From positions 372,001 through 436,000 of the forward strand of contig NZ_BBOM01000007.1 in the NCBI RefSeq assembly GCF_000974485.1: 64,000 bases of DNA. Direction: 5' to 3'. Positions within the stretch are counted from its first letter, which is position 1; each line of letters opens with the position of its first letter. The stretch comes from Streptomyces sp. NBRC 109706 (GTDB lineage Bacteria; Actinomycetota; Actinomycetes; Streptomycetales; Streptomycetaceae). This document shows positions 32,934 through 43,187 of the stretch, one piece after another. A program made the translations under genes and the position numbers. The notes beneath the pieces were generated by a model. The model made no database searches and was not told where the DNA came from. It worked only from the letters and a program-made list of their open reading frames with translations.

Positions 32934-34901
32934 GTGGCTTCCAGTGACATTTCCCCCGTGGACACCCGGCGCGCCGCGCCCGCCCTGGCGCTTGAGCAGG
33001 CGGAGGCCGCGCTGGTCGAGCACTATCCGAGGTTGGTCAGGATCGGCTATCTGATCCTGCCGCCCTCCCTGGGCCGGCACCGGCGGGTGCTCAGCGCGCA
33101 TGCGCTGGCCCAACGGGCCCTGCCGCGCGGCAAGTCGGCGGAGGCGGACGAGGTGCCGCCGGTGCTGCCCGCGCAGCGGGACGGCTCGGCGGAGCAGGGG
33201 CGGGGCACCGACGCCGGCTATGTGTTCCTGCGGCTGCGCGTGGTGCGCGCGGCGCTCGCCGCGCAGCGGCCGGCGCGGTTGGCGGGGCGCGAGCTGCGGT
33301 GGCTGCCGCGCGCGCCGTCGCCGCTGCCCCGGGTGTGGGGGCTGCGGCTGTTCCCCCGGGCCGGCGAGTCGGACGAGATCGCGCTGGAGCAGCGGCTCGG
33401 CGGGCTGGAGCCGGCGGCGCGCGCCGTCTACGCGCTGCGCCGGGTCGACGGCCTGCCGGCATCGGAGGCGCGGCTGTTGCTGGCCGCCGCCGGGGAGCCG
33501 GAGGAGCGGATCGACGCGGCGCTGCGGGCCGCCGACGAGGTGGACGGCGCGGTGCCGTTGACGGATCCCTGCGCGCTCCAGGCGCGTCCGACGGATCTGC
33601 TGCGCCGCCGCCAGTACACCAGGACGGCCCTGGTCGGCGGGGCCGCGTTGGCGCTGGTGCTGACCACCATGGCGGTGCTGCCCGAGGGTTGGGGCCCCGA
33701 CGGGCCGGCCGCGCCCCCGTACAGCGAGAACACGGCGGCCGAGGCGGCGCTCGATCCGCAGGGGCTGCGGCGGATTCCGGCGGACGGTTGGCGGCAGGCG
33801 GCGCGGACGGACTTCTCGGTGTGGCCGGCGCGCGGCTCCTCGTTGGACGATACGGGTCTGCTGCGCCGGGCGTTGGCGGTCTGGGCGCGGCCGGGCGACG
33901 AGGTGACGGTGTCGTCGACGCCGGGGACGCAGACCGGTCCGCCGCCGGGGCCCGCGCAGTTGCTGTTCGCCGGGGAGGTGGGCGGCGCCTCGGTGGTGAT
34001 GCTGTACGACGGGCTGCGACTGGTGCGTTACGCGGAGCCGACCGGCGCCAGGGAGGGCGGCGTCGCCCTGGATCTGGCCCGGGTGGACGGTGCCGAGCTG
34101 GCCGGTTCCTCGGCCGTGGTGGTGCAGCGCGGGGACGGCAACACCCGTTATCTCACGGCGCCCTGGGTGACGGAGGTGTCGGTGGCCGAACTGCTCGAAC
34201 CGCAGCGCCCGGCGGCCGGGTTGGCGGTGGACGAGCAGGGCGTGACGGATCCCATCCACACCTCGTCAGGGGACACCGCGTGCGACAGCTTCCCGGCGCT
34301 TGAGCTGACGGCCGAGGGGGTGGAGCGGCCGTTTCTGCTGGCGGATCTGGGCGAGTTGACGCCGGCGCTGTTGACGCACGGGGCGCCTGGCGTGGGCCAG
34401 GACGGGGCGGCGCCGACCTCGTCCCGTGGGCAGTGGGCGCGGGTGGCCTGCCAGCTGTCCCTGGTGAGCGGGGGCGGGGTGCGGTCGGTGAACGCCTGGG
34501 AGTTCGCCGAGCAGTCGCTGCCGCACGAGGGCGGCACGGCGCGCTGGGTGTGCGGCCGGGCGGAGACCTGGCGGGGCACGGGGGCGCGGGCCTGGACGCA
34601 GTTTGTCGATCCGTCGTCGGAGACGCCTGGGCACGAGGTGGTGACGGCGCGGGTGGAGGACGGCACGGCCTGCGGGCCGCGCGATCCCGGGGTGCTCAGC
34701 GGTCTGTTGTGGCGTTCGCCCGAGGAGTCCTGGTTCCTGTTGGCGGCGGGCAGCGAGCAGGTGACGGAGATCGCCGCCCACGGCGGGGTGACGGGGCGAC
34801 GGGAGGGCCGCACGATGGCGCTGCCGGCCGAGGAGGGCGTCCAGGCCCGGTTGACGGGCAAGCTGGCGGACGGCGGCGAGCTGGTGATGCTGGGCGACTG
34901 A
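32934..34901 (+). CDS. Membrane protein with sigma-factor-like N-terminus
   Basis: A 655-residue protein. The cytoplasmic N-terminus resembles an ECF sigma region 2 (LVEHYPRLVRIGYLILPPSLGRHRRVLSAHALAQRAL) and, at about residues 145-200, a region-4-like segment (IALEQRLGGLEPAARAVYALRRVDGLPASEARLLLAAAGE). One transmembrane helix follows near residues 227-246 (TALVGGAALALVLTTMAVLP), then about 400 exported residues without a recognised domain. The start is uncertain: GTG 32934 or GTG 32958. Reminiscent of fused sigma/anti-sigma-type membrane proteins, but function is unknown. Confidence 0.75.
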   Translation: MASSDISPVDTRRAAPALALEQAEAALVEHYPRLVRIGYLILPPSLGRHRRVLSAHALAQRALPRGKSAEADEVPPVLPAQRDGSAEQGRGTDAGYVFLRLRVVRAALAAQRPARLAGRELRWLPRAPSPLPRVWGLRLFPRAGESDEIALEQRLGGLEPAARAVYALRRVDGLPASEARLLLAAAGEPEERIDAALRAADEVDGAVPLTDPCALQARPTDLLRRRQYTRTALVGGAALALVLTTMAVLPEGWGPDGPAAPPYSENTAAEAALDPQGLRRIPADGWRQAARTDFSVWPARGSSLDDTGLLRRALAVWARPGDEVTVSSTPGTQTGPPPGPAQLLFAGEVGGASVVMLYDGLRLVRYAEPTGAREGGVALDLARVDGAELAGSSAVVVQRGDGNTRYLTAPWVTEVSVAELLEPQRPAAGLAVDEQGVTDPIHTSSGDTACDSFPALELTAEGVERPFLLADLGELTPALLTHGAPGVGQDGAAPTSSRGQWARVACQLSLVSGGGVRSVNAWEFAEQSLPHEGGTARWVCGRAETWRGTGARAWTQFVDPSSETPGHEVVTARVEDGTACGPRDPGVLSGLLWRSPEESWFLLAAGSEQVTEIAAHGGVTGRREGRTMALPAEEGVQARLTGKLADGGELVMLGD

Positions 34902-34922
34902 GCCGCCGGCCCGGCCCAGGGC

Positions 34923-34949
34923 ACGGCCGACGGCGTCGAAGTCGGCCGT
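34923..34949 (+). terminator. Terminator of the sigma-like membrane protein gene
   Basis: Perfect 9-bp stem (34923-34931 with 34941-34949), nine-base loop, immediately before the mal-type operator. Confidence 0.6.
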
Positions 34950-34950
34950 C

Positions 34951-34989
34951 TCGCAAAGTCTTTCGCAAAATCTTGCGGGCTGCTAGCTT
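34951..34989 (+). promoter_or_regulatory. Orphan MalR-type operator and promoter
   Basis: TCGCAAAGTCT (34951-34961) is repeated as TCGCAAAATCT (34963-34973), followed by TTGCGG and a -10-like TAGCTT (34984-34989). Read on this strand, 34953-34978 matches the minus-strand malE upstream region (46591-46565) almost base for base apart from a one-base gap and two substitutions, and the distance to the -10 is similar. No amylase or other mal gene follows. Confidence 0.6.
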
Positions 34990-35001
34990 GCCTGTCGGGT
35001 C

Positions 35002-35074
35002 CCGGTCGAGCGGAGGGCCGTCAGGGCCTCACGCGCCCGTTCGGCCGGGATCGCGTGCCATCGACGTCGACCGG
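35002..35074 (+). ncRNA. Candidate structured leader downstream of the orphan mal-type promoter
   Basis: CCGGTCGA (35002-35009) pairs perfectly with TCGACCGG (35067-35074), closing a domain of internal GC-rich stems. It begins just after the expected transcription start. It may be a leader remnant or a small RNA. Confidence 0.3.
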
Positions 35075-35180
35075 CAGCGGCCCGTCAACCACTCAGGTAC
35101 CAACGGATGTGCACGTGTTACCTAGTCAGCTTCGCGTTCTTCCGTTAATTTCTGCTCTGTTCCACCAGTGTTCTGTGTGA
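35055..35180 (+). other. Doubtful 41-codon frame with two TTA codons
   Basis: GTG 35055 to TGA 35178-35180, downstream of the orphan mal-type promoter. It contains TTA at 35118-35120 and 35145-35147, the rare leucine codon read by bldA tRNA in Streptomyces. Codon use is unlike neighbours and the ribosome-binding site is weak, so it may be a remnant rather than a gene. The opposite strand is also open here, in the frame of the AraC gene past its stop, ending at 35122. Confidence 0.2.
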
Positions 35181-35232
35181 TCTTGATGCCCTTGCCGGCC
35201 TCCCCCTTGAGATCGCGGCAGACCCGGCGTAC

Positions 35233-35259
35233 GGGCCCCTCTCCGGCAGGGAGGGGCCC
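35233..35259. terminator. Terminator after the AraC-family gene
   Basis: GGGCCCCTC (35233-35241) pairs with GAGGGGCCC (35251-35259), 25 bp past the AraC gene stop on the minus strand; it could also end transcripts from the orphan promoter. Confidence 0.65.
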
Positions 35260-35283
35260 AACGTCGTCTGTACCGGCGCGCGT

Positions 35284-36243
35284 TCAGCCCGTGGTGGCCC
35301 GGCGGTACGCGGTCGGCGAGACGCCGCGCAGCCGTTTGAACGCCGCGCTCAGCGCGAACGCGTCGGCGTAGCCGACCCGGCGTGCCACGGCGGCCACCGT
35401 CGCGTCGGTCTCCCGGAGCAGATCGGCGGCGCGGGCGATCCGCCAGCCCGTCAGATAGGTCATCGGCGGCTCGCCGACCGCCCCGGCGAACCTGCGGGCC
35501 AGGGAGGCACGCGACACCCCCGTCGCGCCGGCGAGGCCGGCCACCGTCCAGGGGCGTTCGGGGGCGGCGTGCAGCAGCGCCAGCGCCCGGGCCACCACCG
35601 GATCGGCGCCGGCCGCGTACCAGCCGGGCGCGGCCGGCCGGGCCCGGGCCAGCCAGGCGCGCAGCACGGAGACCAGCGCCAGGTCCAACAGCCGGTCGAG
35701 GACGGCTCGTTGGCCCGGGCCGGCGCGGCGCAGCTCGGCCGTCAGCAGTTCGAGGACCGGCTCGGGCCTGGCGTCCGCCGGCAGGGTCAAGGTCTCGGGC
35801 AGCGTCCGCAGCAGCCGCTCGGCGACCGCGCCGCCACCCTGGTAGGCGCCGCTCAGCAGCACCGTGCCGCCGCGCGGCCCCACCCGGCAGGAGCGGCCGG
35901 GCGCATCCGCGCAGTAGTCGGTGCCCGTCACCCGATGGCCGGGGCGGGTCCCGGGCCGGTCGGCGACGGTGAAGGCGGCGGGGCCCCGGGAGAGGACCAC
36001 ATCGCCGGCGTCGATCCGGAACGGCTCCCCCTCGGCCGGGACCAGCCAGCCGGCGCCGCTCCGCAGGGTGGTGAGCGTCAGCGACGCGCCGGTGGCGAAC
36101 CGCAGGCCCCAGGGCGGGTCGAGGCCGACCTCCCCGAAGAACGCGCCCCTGGCCCGCACCCCGTCGAGCAGATCGGCCAACACATCGGGAGCCCCCGGGA
36201 CTTCGGGCGCCTCGGCCGGCCGGTCGGCGACGATCCACGTCAT
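35284..36243 (-). CDS. AraC-family transcriptional regulator with cupin-like sensor domain
   Basis: A 319-residue regulator. The N-terminal half (LTLTTLRSGAGWLVPAEGEPFRIDAGDVVLSRGPAAFTVAD) looks like the cupin-type AraC_binding domain. The C-terminal third has two helix-turn-helix motifs, WTVAGLAGATGVSRASLARRFAGAVGEPPMTYLTGWRIARAADLLRET and VAAVARRVGYADAFALSAAFKRLRGVSPTAYRR. ATG 36243 starts the conserved part. It is divergent from an NmrA-like gene 103 bp away, the classic regulator-target layout; that it controls this gene is inference. Confidence 0.91.
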   Translation of the reverse strand: MTWIVADRPAEAPEVPGAPDVLADLLDGVRARGAFFGEVGLDPPWGLRFATGASLTLTTLRSGAGWLVPAEGEPFRIDAGDVVLSRGPAAFTVADRPGTRPGHRVTGTDYCADAPGRSCRVGPRGGTVLLSGAYQGGGAVAERLLRTLPETLTLPADARPEPVLELLTAELRRAGPGQRAVLDRLLDLALVSVLRAWLARARPAAPGWYAAGADPVVARALALLHAAPERPWTVAGLAGATGVSRASLARRFAGAVGEPPMTYLTGWRIARAADLLRETDATVAAVARRVGYADAFALSAAFKRLRGVSPTAYRRATTG

Positions 36244-36346
36244 GGGGCCCAGGGTAGGGGCCCAGGGCGGAGGGGCAAGACGCGTGGACATCCACCCGAG
36301 CCGGTCGGACATGGCCCGGCGTCGGACGGTGCCGTTGGCTGGTGAC

Positions 36347-37192
36347 ATGACCCAGAACCCGATCCTCGTCGTCGGCGGCACCGGCATCACCGGACGGCGG
36401 GTGGCCGCGCGGCTGACCGCCGCCGGGCACCCCGTGCGCGTCGCCTCCCGTTCCGCCGCCCGGCCCTTCGACTGGCACGACCCCGACACCTGGTCCGCCG
36501 CGCTCGCCGGGGTGCGGCGGCTCTATCTCGTCCCGCTGGACGGGACCCGGCTCACCGGGCCCTTCCTCCGGCGGGCCGCCGAGGCCGGCGTGGAACGGGT
36601 GGTGCTGCTCTCCGGGCGCGGCGTGGACGACCCGGACTATCTGCCGCCCGGCCACCCCGCCGGGATCGTCCATGTGACGGGCGAGGAGGCGCTGCGCGCC
36701 AGCGGGTTGACGTGGACGGTGATCCGCCCCTCCTGGTTCAGCCAGAACTTCAGCGAGGGGTACCTCGGCGACTGGGTGCGCTCGGGCGATCTGCGGATCC
36801 CGGGCGGCGAGGCGTCGGCGGCCTTTGTGGACGCCGAGGACATCGCGGCGGTCGCGGTGGCCGCGCTCACCGAGGACGGGCACCAGGGCGCGGTCTACGA
36901 GCTGTCGGGGCCCGCGTCGCTCACCCTCGCCGAGGCCATGGCGGAGATCTCCCTGGCCAGCGGGAAGCAGGTCCGCTACACCCCGCTGACCGTCGACGAG
37001 TTCGTCACCGAGCTGGTCGCCGACGGCTGGAACGCCGACGAGGCGCGGGAGTTCGGGCTGGCGCTGACCCCGCTGGCGCGCGGTCTCGACGCGCGTCTCT
37101 CGGACGGCGTGCGGCGGGCCCTGGGCCGGGAGCCCAGGAGCTTCGCCGCCTTCGCGGCCGACGCGGCCGCCGCCGGCGCCTGGCGCGCCTGA
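36347..37192 (+). CDS. NmrA-like NAD(P)-binding oxidoreductase
   Basis: A 281-residue atypical SDR. The N-terminal motif ILVVGGTGITGRRVAARL, SRSAARPFDWHDPDTWSAAL, VVLLSGRGVDD and the family segment WTVIRPSWFSQNFSEGYLGDWVRSG place it with NmrA/QOR2-like proteins, some of which are quinone reductases and others redox sensors. ATG 36347 begins the first strand. It is divergent from the AraC gene and its stop lies six bases from the convergent D-aminoacylase stop. Confidence 0.88.
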   Translation: MTQNPILVVGGTGITGRRVAARLTAAGHPVRVASRSAARPFDWHDPDTWSAALAGVRRLYLVPLDGTRLTGPFLRRAAEAGVERVVLLSGRGVDDPDYLPPGHPAGIVHVTGEEALRASGLTWTVIRPSWFSQNFSEGYLGDWVRSGDLRIPGGEASAAFVDAEDIAAVAVAALTEDGHQGAVYELSGPASLTLAEAMAEISLASGKQVRYTPLTVDEFVTELVADGWNADEAREFGLALTPLARGLDARLSDGVRRALGREPRSFAAFAADAAAAGAWRA

Positions 37193-37197
37193 CCCGG

Positions 37198-38790
37198 CTA
37201 CCGCACCGTGCCGTCGGGGCGGCGGCGCAGGGCGCGGCCGGGGAGCGCGCCGGTGGGGCGTCCGTCGTCGAGTACGGTGACGCCGCCGACCAGGACGTAC
37301 GGGAGCCCGGTCGGCGGCTGTCGCGGTTCCTCGAAGGTGGCGGTGTCGGCGACGGTGTCGGGATCGAAGAGCACCAGGTCCGCGTGGTGGCCGGGGCGGA
37401 CCAGGCCGCGTCCGGCCAGTCCCAGCCGCCGGGCCGGGCGCCCGGTGAGGTGCGCCACGCACTCGGCCAGGCCCAGCACCCCCAACTCCCTGACGTAGTG
37501 GCCGAGATAGCGCGGGAAGGTGCCGAAGGCGCGGGGGTGTGGGCGGGCCGCGCCGAGCAGTCCGTCGCTGCCGCCGGTGTGCGCGCGGTGGCGCATCACG
37601 GCGCGCACGTTCTCCTCGTCGCCGACCAGTTGCAGGATGGTGGTGGACAGCTCGTCCGCCAGCAGCAGCTCCCGGTAGACGTCGAACGGGGCCCGGTGGG
37701 CGCGGGCCGCCAGGGCGGCGACGGTCAGTCCGACGGCCGTGTGATCGCGGGAGCCGGAGACGCTGATGGTCTCCCATTCCACCGGCACCCCGTGGCAGCC
37801 GTCCGAGCCGACCACCTCCAGATCGTGCCGGATCCTGGCCAGCGCCGCCGGCTCACGCAGCCGCGCCAGGGTGGCCTCGGGGCCGCCCTCGGCGGCCCAG
37901 CTGGGCAGCAGCGCGGCCAGCGTGGTGGAGCCGGGGAGATAGGGGTAGCTGTCCAGGGTCAGATCGAGCCCGGCGTCCAGGGCGGCGTCGAGCAGCGCCA
38001 GCAGCTCGCCCGAACGTCCCTTGTTGACGCCGAAGTTGAGGGTGGCGTGGGCCAGGTGCAGGGGGCAGTCGGCGCGCCTGGCCACCTCGATCATCTGGGC
38101 GTAGGCGGCCAGCGCGCCGGCGCCGTAGGAGCGGTGGTGCGGGGCGAAGAAGCCGCCGTGGGCGGCCACCACCCGGCACAGCTCGACGAGTTCGGCGTCC
38201 GGGGCGTACATGCCGGGCGGATAGGTGAGCCCGGCGGACAGGCCCACCGCGCCCTCGGCCAGCCCCTGGGCCAACAGTTCCCGCATCCGGGCGAGTTCGG
38301 CCTCCTCGGCCGGCCGAGCCGCCCAGCCCATGGCCAGCATCCGGAGGGTGCCGTGCGGCACCAGATAGCAGGTGTTGACGGCGATCCCCCGGTCCAGCCG
38401 GTCGAGATAGCCGCCGACGCTCCGCCAGTCCCAGTCGAACCCGGGCGGGTCCCCGTTCCAGCCGGCGACGGCCCGCCGCAGCTGGGGCAGGGTCCGCTCG
38501 TCGACGGGGGCGTAGGAGAGGCCGTCCTGGCCCAGCACCTCGCAGGTGACGCCCTGGGCGACCTTCGCCAGGTGCTCGGGCTCGGTGAGCAGCGCCAGAT
38601 CGGAGTGCGCGTGCATGTCGACGAAGCCGGGGCTCAGGGCGAGCCCGTGGGCGTCCAGCACCCGCCGTCCGCCGAGCCCGGGGCCGCCCACGGCCTCGAT
38701 CCGCCCGTCGGTGACCGCCACATCGGCCCGCCGCTCGGGCCCGCCCGTTCCGTCGAACAGTCGGGCGCCCCTGATCACCAGATCGGTCAT
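37198..38790 (-). CDS. N-acyl-D-amino-acid deacylase-like amidohydrolase
   Basis: A 530-residue metal-dependent amidohydrolase. The N-terminal MTDLVIRGARLFDGTG and PGFVDMHAHSDL give the HxH metal ligands; YPPGMYA, CPLHLAHATLNFGVNKG, SDGCHGVP and the C-terminal HADLVLFDPDTVADTATFEEPRQPPTGLPYVLVGG are typical of D-aminoacylase/dihydroorotase-like family proteins. It likely removes acyl groups from N-acyl-D-amino acids, though exact substrates vary. ATG 38790 begins the family start; an M23 gene follows it on the same strand region, transcribed toward it. Confidence 0.92.
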   Translation of the reverse strand: MTDLVIRGARLFDGTGGPERRADVAVTDGRIEAVGGPGLGGRRVLDAHGLALSPGFVDMHAHSDLALLTEPEHLAKVAQGVTCEVLGQDGLSYAPVDERTLPQLRRAVAGWNGDPPGFDWDWRSVGGYLDRLDRGIAVNTCYLVPHGTLRMLAMGWAARPAEEAELARMRELLAQGLAEGAVGLSAGLTYPPGMYAPDAELVELCRVVAAHGGFFAPHHRSYGAGALAAYAQMIEVARRADCPLHLAHATLNFGVNKGRSGELLALLDAALDAGLDLTLDSYPYLPGSTTLAALLPSWAAEGGPEATLARLREPAALARIRHDLEVVGSDGCHGVPVEWETISVSGSRDHTAVGLTVAALAARAHRAPFDVYRELLLADELSTTILQLVGDEENVRAVMRHRAHTGGSDGLLGAARPHPRAFGTFPRYLGHYVRELGVLGLAECVAHLTGRPARRLGLAGRGLVRPGHHADLVLFDPDTVADTATFEEPRQPPTGLPYVLVGGVTVLDDGRPTGALPGRALRRRPDGTVR

Positions 38791-38836
38791 GCGCACCAGA
38801 CTGCCGTAACCCGGTCGGGGCGGACCCTCGGGGGCG

Positions 38837-39793
38837 TCAGCCGGTGGTGCAGCCGCTGGTCGGCAGGCTGGTGAGGCCCGGCGGCTGTCGACCGTCCCAG
38901 ATCGCCAGCAGGTAGTTCTGCGGGCAGCGGGCGAGGCCGTCGCTGGTCCTGATCTCGATATGCAGGTGCGGGGCGCCCGAGTTGCCGGTGTCACCCGTCG
39001 TGCCGACCCTGGTCCCGGCGGACACCTGGGCGCCGTCGGCCGTGGAGCGGGCGGAGAGATGGCAGTAGACGAACCGGGAGCCGTCCGGCTGGAGCAGCCG
39101 GATGCCGATCCCGCAGCTGGTGCTGCTGTAGTGCTCGACCCGGCCGCCGGTGACCGCGTAGGTGGGGAGGTTGGTCACGATGAGGTCGATGGCGGGGGTG
39201 TTGCCCCAGTGCGGTTGGGCGTAGTCGCTCCGGGGGGCGGCGGAACGGTCCAGCGGCAGCGCGTGTCCTGACGGGCCGCCGCCTCCGCCGCCGCCGAGCA
39301 GGCTCTGCCAGGTCTGGGGGCCCACCTGGCCGTCCACCGCGAGGCCCTGTGAACTCTGGAAGGAACGCACGGCGTTGTCGGTCAACGGGCCGAAGTTGCC
39401 GTCGATCGTCAGCCCGGCGCCGTACTTGTTGAGCTGGACCTGGGCCGCCCGGACCGCGTCCCCGCTCGCGCCCTGTTGGACGGTGACGACCAGCCGGGGC
39501 CATGTCTGGGCGCCGATCACTCCGTCGGCGGGCAGGCCCCGGCTGCTCTGGAAGCTGGTCACGGCCGCCGCGGTGGCCGGCCCGAACTGGCCGTCGGCGG
39601 CGATGTTGTGGCCGTGGTGGCGCAGCAGGTACTGCGCGGTGGTGACGTTGGCGCCGCTCGCCCCCTGGCTGACGGACGGCCAGGCCGGCAGCGCCGCCGC
39701 CGCTGTCGACGCGGGTAGAAGAGCCGCCAACAGCAGGGCGAGCAGTAGCGTGACACCGGTGGAAGCCAACGGACTTCGTCGCTTCAGACGCAT
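38837..39793 (-). CDS. Secreted M23 metallopeptidase with two peptidoglycan-binding domains
   Basis: A 318-residue exported cell-wall protein. A signal peptide (LKRRSPLASTGVTLLLALLL, cleavage near AAA-LP) is followed by two PG_binding_1 repeats, about residues 40-100 and 105-165 (QFGPATAAAVTSFQSSRGLPADGVIG and NFGPLTDNAVRSFQSSQGLAVDGQVG). A Gly-rich linker leads to a LytM domain with HWGNTPAIDL and HLHIEI zinc-ligand positions. AAGGGG is nine bases from ATG 39793, preferred over ATG 39811 and 39835. Likely a lytic endopeptidase or an amidase activator. Confidence 0.9.
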   Translation of the reverse strand: MRLKRRSPLASTGVTLLLALLLAALLPASTAAAALPAWPSVSQGASGANVTTAQYLLRHHGHNIAADGQFGPATAAAVTSFQSSRGLPADGVIGAQTWPRLVVTVQQGASGDAVRAAQVQLNKYGAGLTIDGNFGPLTDNAVRSFQSSQGLAVDGQVGPQTWQSLLGGGGGGGPSGHALPLDRSAAPRSDYAQPHWGNTPAIDLIVTNLPTYAVTGGRVEHYSSTSCGIGIRLLQPDGSRFVYCHLSARSTADGAQVSAGTRVGTTGDTGNSGAPHLHIEIRTSDGLARCPQNYLLAIWDGRQPPGLTSLPTSGCTTG

Positions 39794-39929
39794 CGAGACG
39801 ATCCCCTTCATGACATGTACGCGATCATTGCGCACAGGTTAGGGATCATTCCCCGAACGGGCCAGAGGCCGACAGCGGCTAACGTGACGGCGTTCGCGTG
39901 AGAAGACCCAAGGGAAGGCGAGAGGCAGC

Positions 39930-40355
39930 ATGGCCGAACAACCGCAGGACGCGCCGGGCCGGAAGATCCGGCTGAGCACCGACCAGGCCCCGGCGCCCGC
40001 CTGGAACTTCTCCCAGGGGGTGCGCAAGGGCCCGCTGCTGCAGGTCTCGGGCCAGGGCCCACAGGACCCGGCGACCGGCGCCTATCTGTATCCGGGCGAT
40101 GTCCGCGAGCAGACGCTGCGCACCCTGCGCAACGTCCGGGCCATCCTCAACGCCGGCGGCGCCGACGTCGAGGACGTGCTGATGTTCCGCGTCTATCTGA
40201 CCCGCCGGGCGGACTTCGGCGCGATGAACGAGGCCTATGGCGCCTTTGTCGCCGAGCACTGCCCCAGCGGGGTGCTGCCCTGCCGCACCACCGTCTTCGT
40301 CGAACTCCCGCACGAGGCCATGCTGGTGGAGATCGACGCGCTGGCCGCCGTCTGA
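39930..40355 (+). CDS. RidA/YjgF family protein
   Basis: A 141-residue trimeric-type Rid protein, likely deaminating reactive enamine/imine intermediates or a related hydrolase. The family segments LLQVSGQGPQDPATG, REQTLRTLRNVRAILNAGGADVEDVLMFRVYLT and a C-terminal LPHEAMLVEIDALA are present. PCRTTVFVELP has Arg at the usual catalytic arginine position. GGCGAGAGG precedes ATG 39930. It is divergent from the M23 gene. Confidence 0.9.
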   Translation: MAEQPQDAPGRKIRLSTDQAPAPAWNFSQGVRKGPLLQVSGQGPQDPATGAYLYPGDVREQTLRTLRNVRAILNAGGADVEDVLMFRVYLTRRADFGAMNEAYGAFVAEHCPSGVLPCRTTVFVELPHEAMLVEIDALAAV

Positions 40356-40386
40356 CGGCCAACGCGCCGCAGCCGTGGAAAGCGCC

Positions 40387-41441
40387 TCAGCCGGGCGGCG
40401 CCACGGCCGTGGAGCCGCGCACCACCAGCTCGGGCTGGAAGACGAACTCGGTGTGCTGCGCCGGGTTGCCGCCCACCTCCTCAAGGAGCGCGTTCACCGC
40501 CGCGTTGGCCATCGCCGTGACGGGCTGTCGGACGGTGGTCAACGGCGGGTCGGTGAAGGCGATCAGCGGCGAGTCGTCGAAGCCGATCACCGAGCAGTCG
40601 TCCGGCACGGACAGCCCGCGCTGGCGCACCGCGCGCACCGCGCCGAGCGCCATCATGTCGCTGCCGCAGACCACCCCCGTGCAGCCGGCGTCCAACAGCG
40701 CGGCGGTGGCGGCCTGTCCGCCCTCCACGCTGAAGAGGGTGTGCCGCACCACGCCCTCGACCGGCGGCTCGCCGGCGGCCAGCGCGCGCTCCCGCTGTTC
40801 CTCGATCTCCCCCTCGAACCCGGCGACCTTGCGCCGCACCGGAACGAACCGCTGCGGGCCGACCGCCAGACCGATCCTGCGGTGGCCGAGGGCCCGCAGA
40901 TGACGCACCGCGATCCGGCTGGCCGCCGCGTCGTCCGGCGAAACGAAGGGCGCCTTCACCCGGTCGTTGAAGCCGTTGATCAGGACGAACGGCACCCCCT
41001 GCCCCGCCAGCCTGGCGTAGCGGGACGGATCGGTGGAGGTGTCGGCGTGCAGCCCGGACATGAAGACGATGCCGGTGACCCCGCGCTCCACCAACTGGTC
41101 CACCAGCTCGTCCTCGGTGGCGCCCCCCGGGCTCTGCGTACAGAGCACGGGGGTATAGCCGTAGCCGGCCAGGGTCTGCTCGATGACCTGGGCGAAGGCG
41201 GGGAAGATCGGGTTGGTCAGCTCGGGGATCACCAACCCGACCAGCCCCGCGCTGCGTTGCCGCAGCCGCACCGGCCGTTCGTAGCCGAGGATGTCCAGCG
41301 CCGCCAGCACCCGCTGCCTGGTGCCGGCGGCGACGCCCGGCTTCCCGTTGAGCACCCGGCTGACGGTGGCCTCGCTGACCCCGGCCTGCCCGGCTATGTC
41401 GGCGAGCCGGGCCGGCTGCGGAAACGTGGGCGCCGGCTGGG

Positions 41442-41445
<4 letters not shown>
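40387..41445 (-). CDS. LacI-family regulator at the end of the mal operon (MalR paralogue)
   Basis: A 352-residue LacI repressor with the HTH ARLADIAGQAGVSEATVSRVLNGKPGV and a periplasmic-binding-like effector domain (IPELTNPIFPAFAQVIEQTL, VFMSGLHADTS, VIGFDDSPLIAFTDPPLTTVRQPV). The sequence is strikingly close to MalR at 46762-47790 over the whole length, including the identical segment SVIGFDDSPLIAFTDPPLTT. GTG 41445 overlaps the aglA stop by four bases (GTGA), so it is translationally coupled to the operon. Its effector may be an oligosaccharide; the target operator is unknown. Confidence 0.93.
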
Positions 41446-43145
<1,700 letters not shown>

Positions 43146-43187
43146 GACATCCCTGTGGGTTCGGGCAGTCGGGGGACGGGGCCGGCG

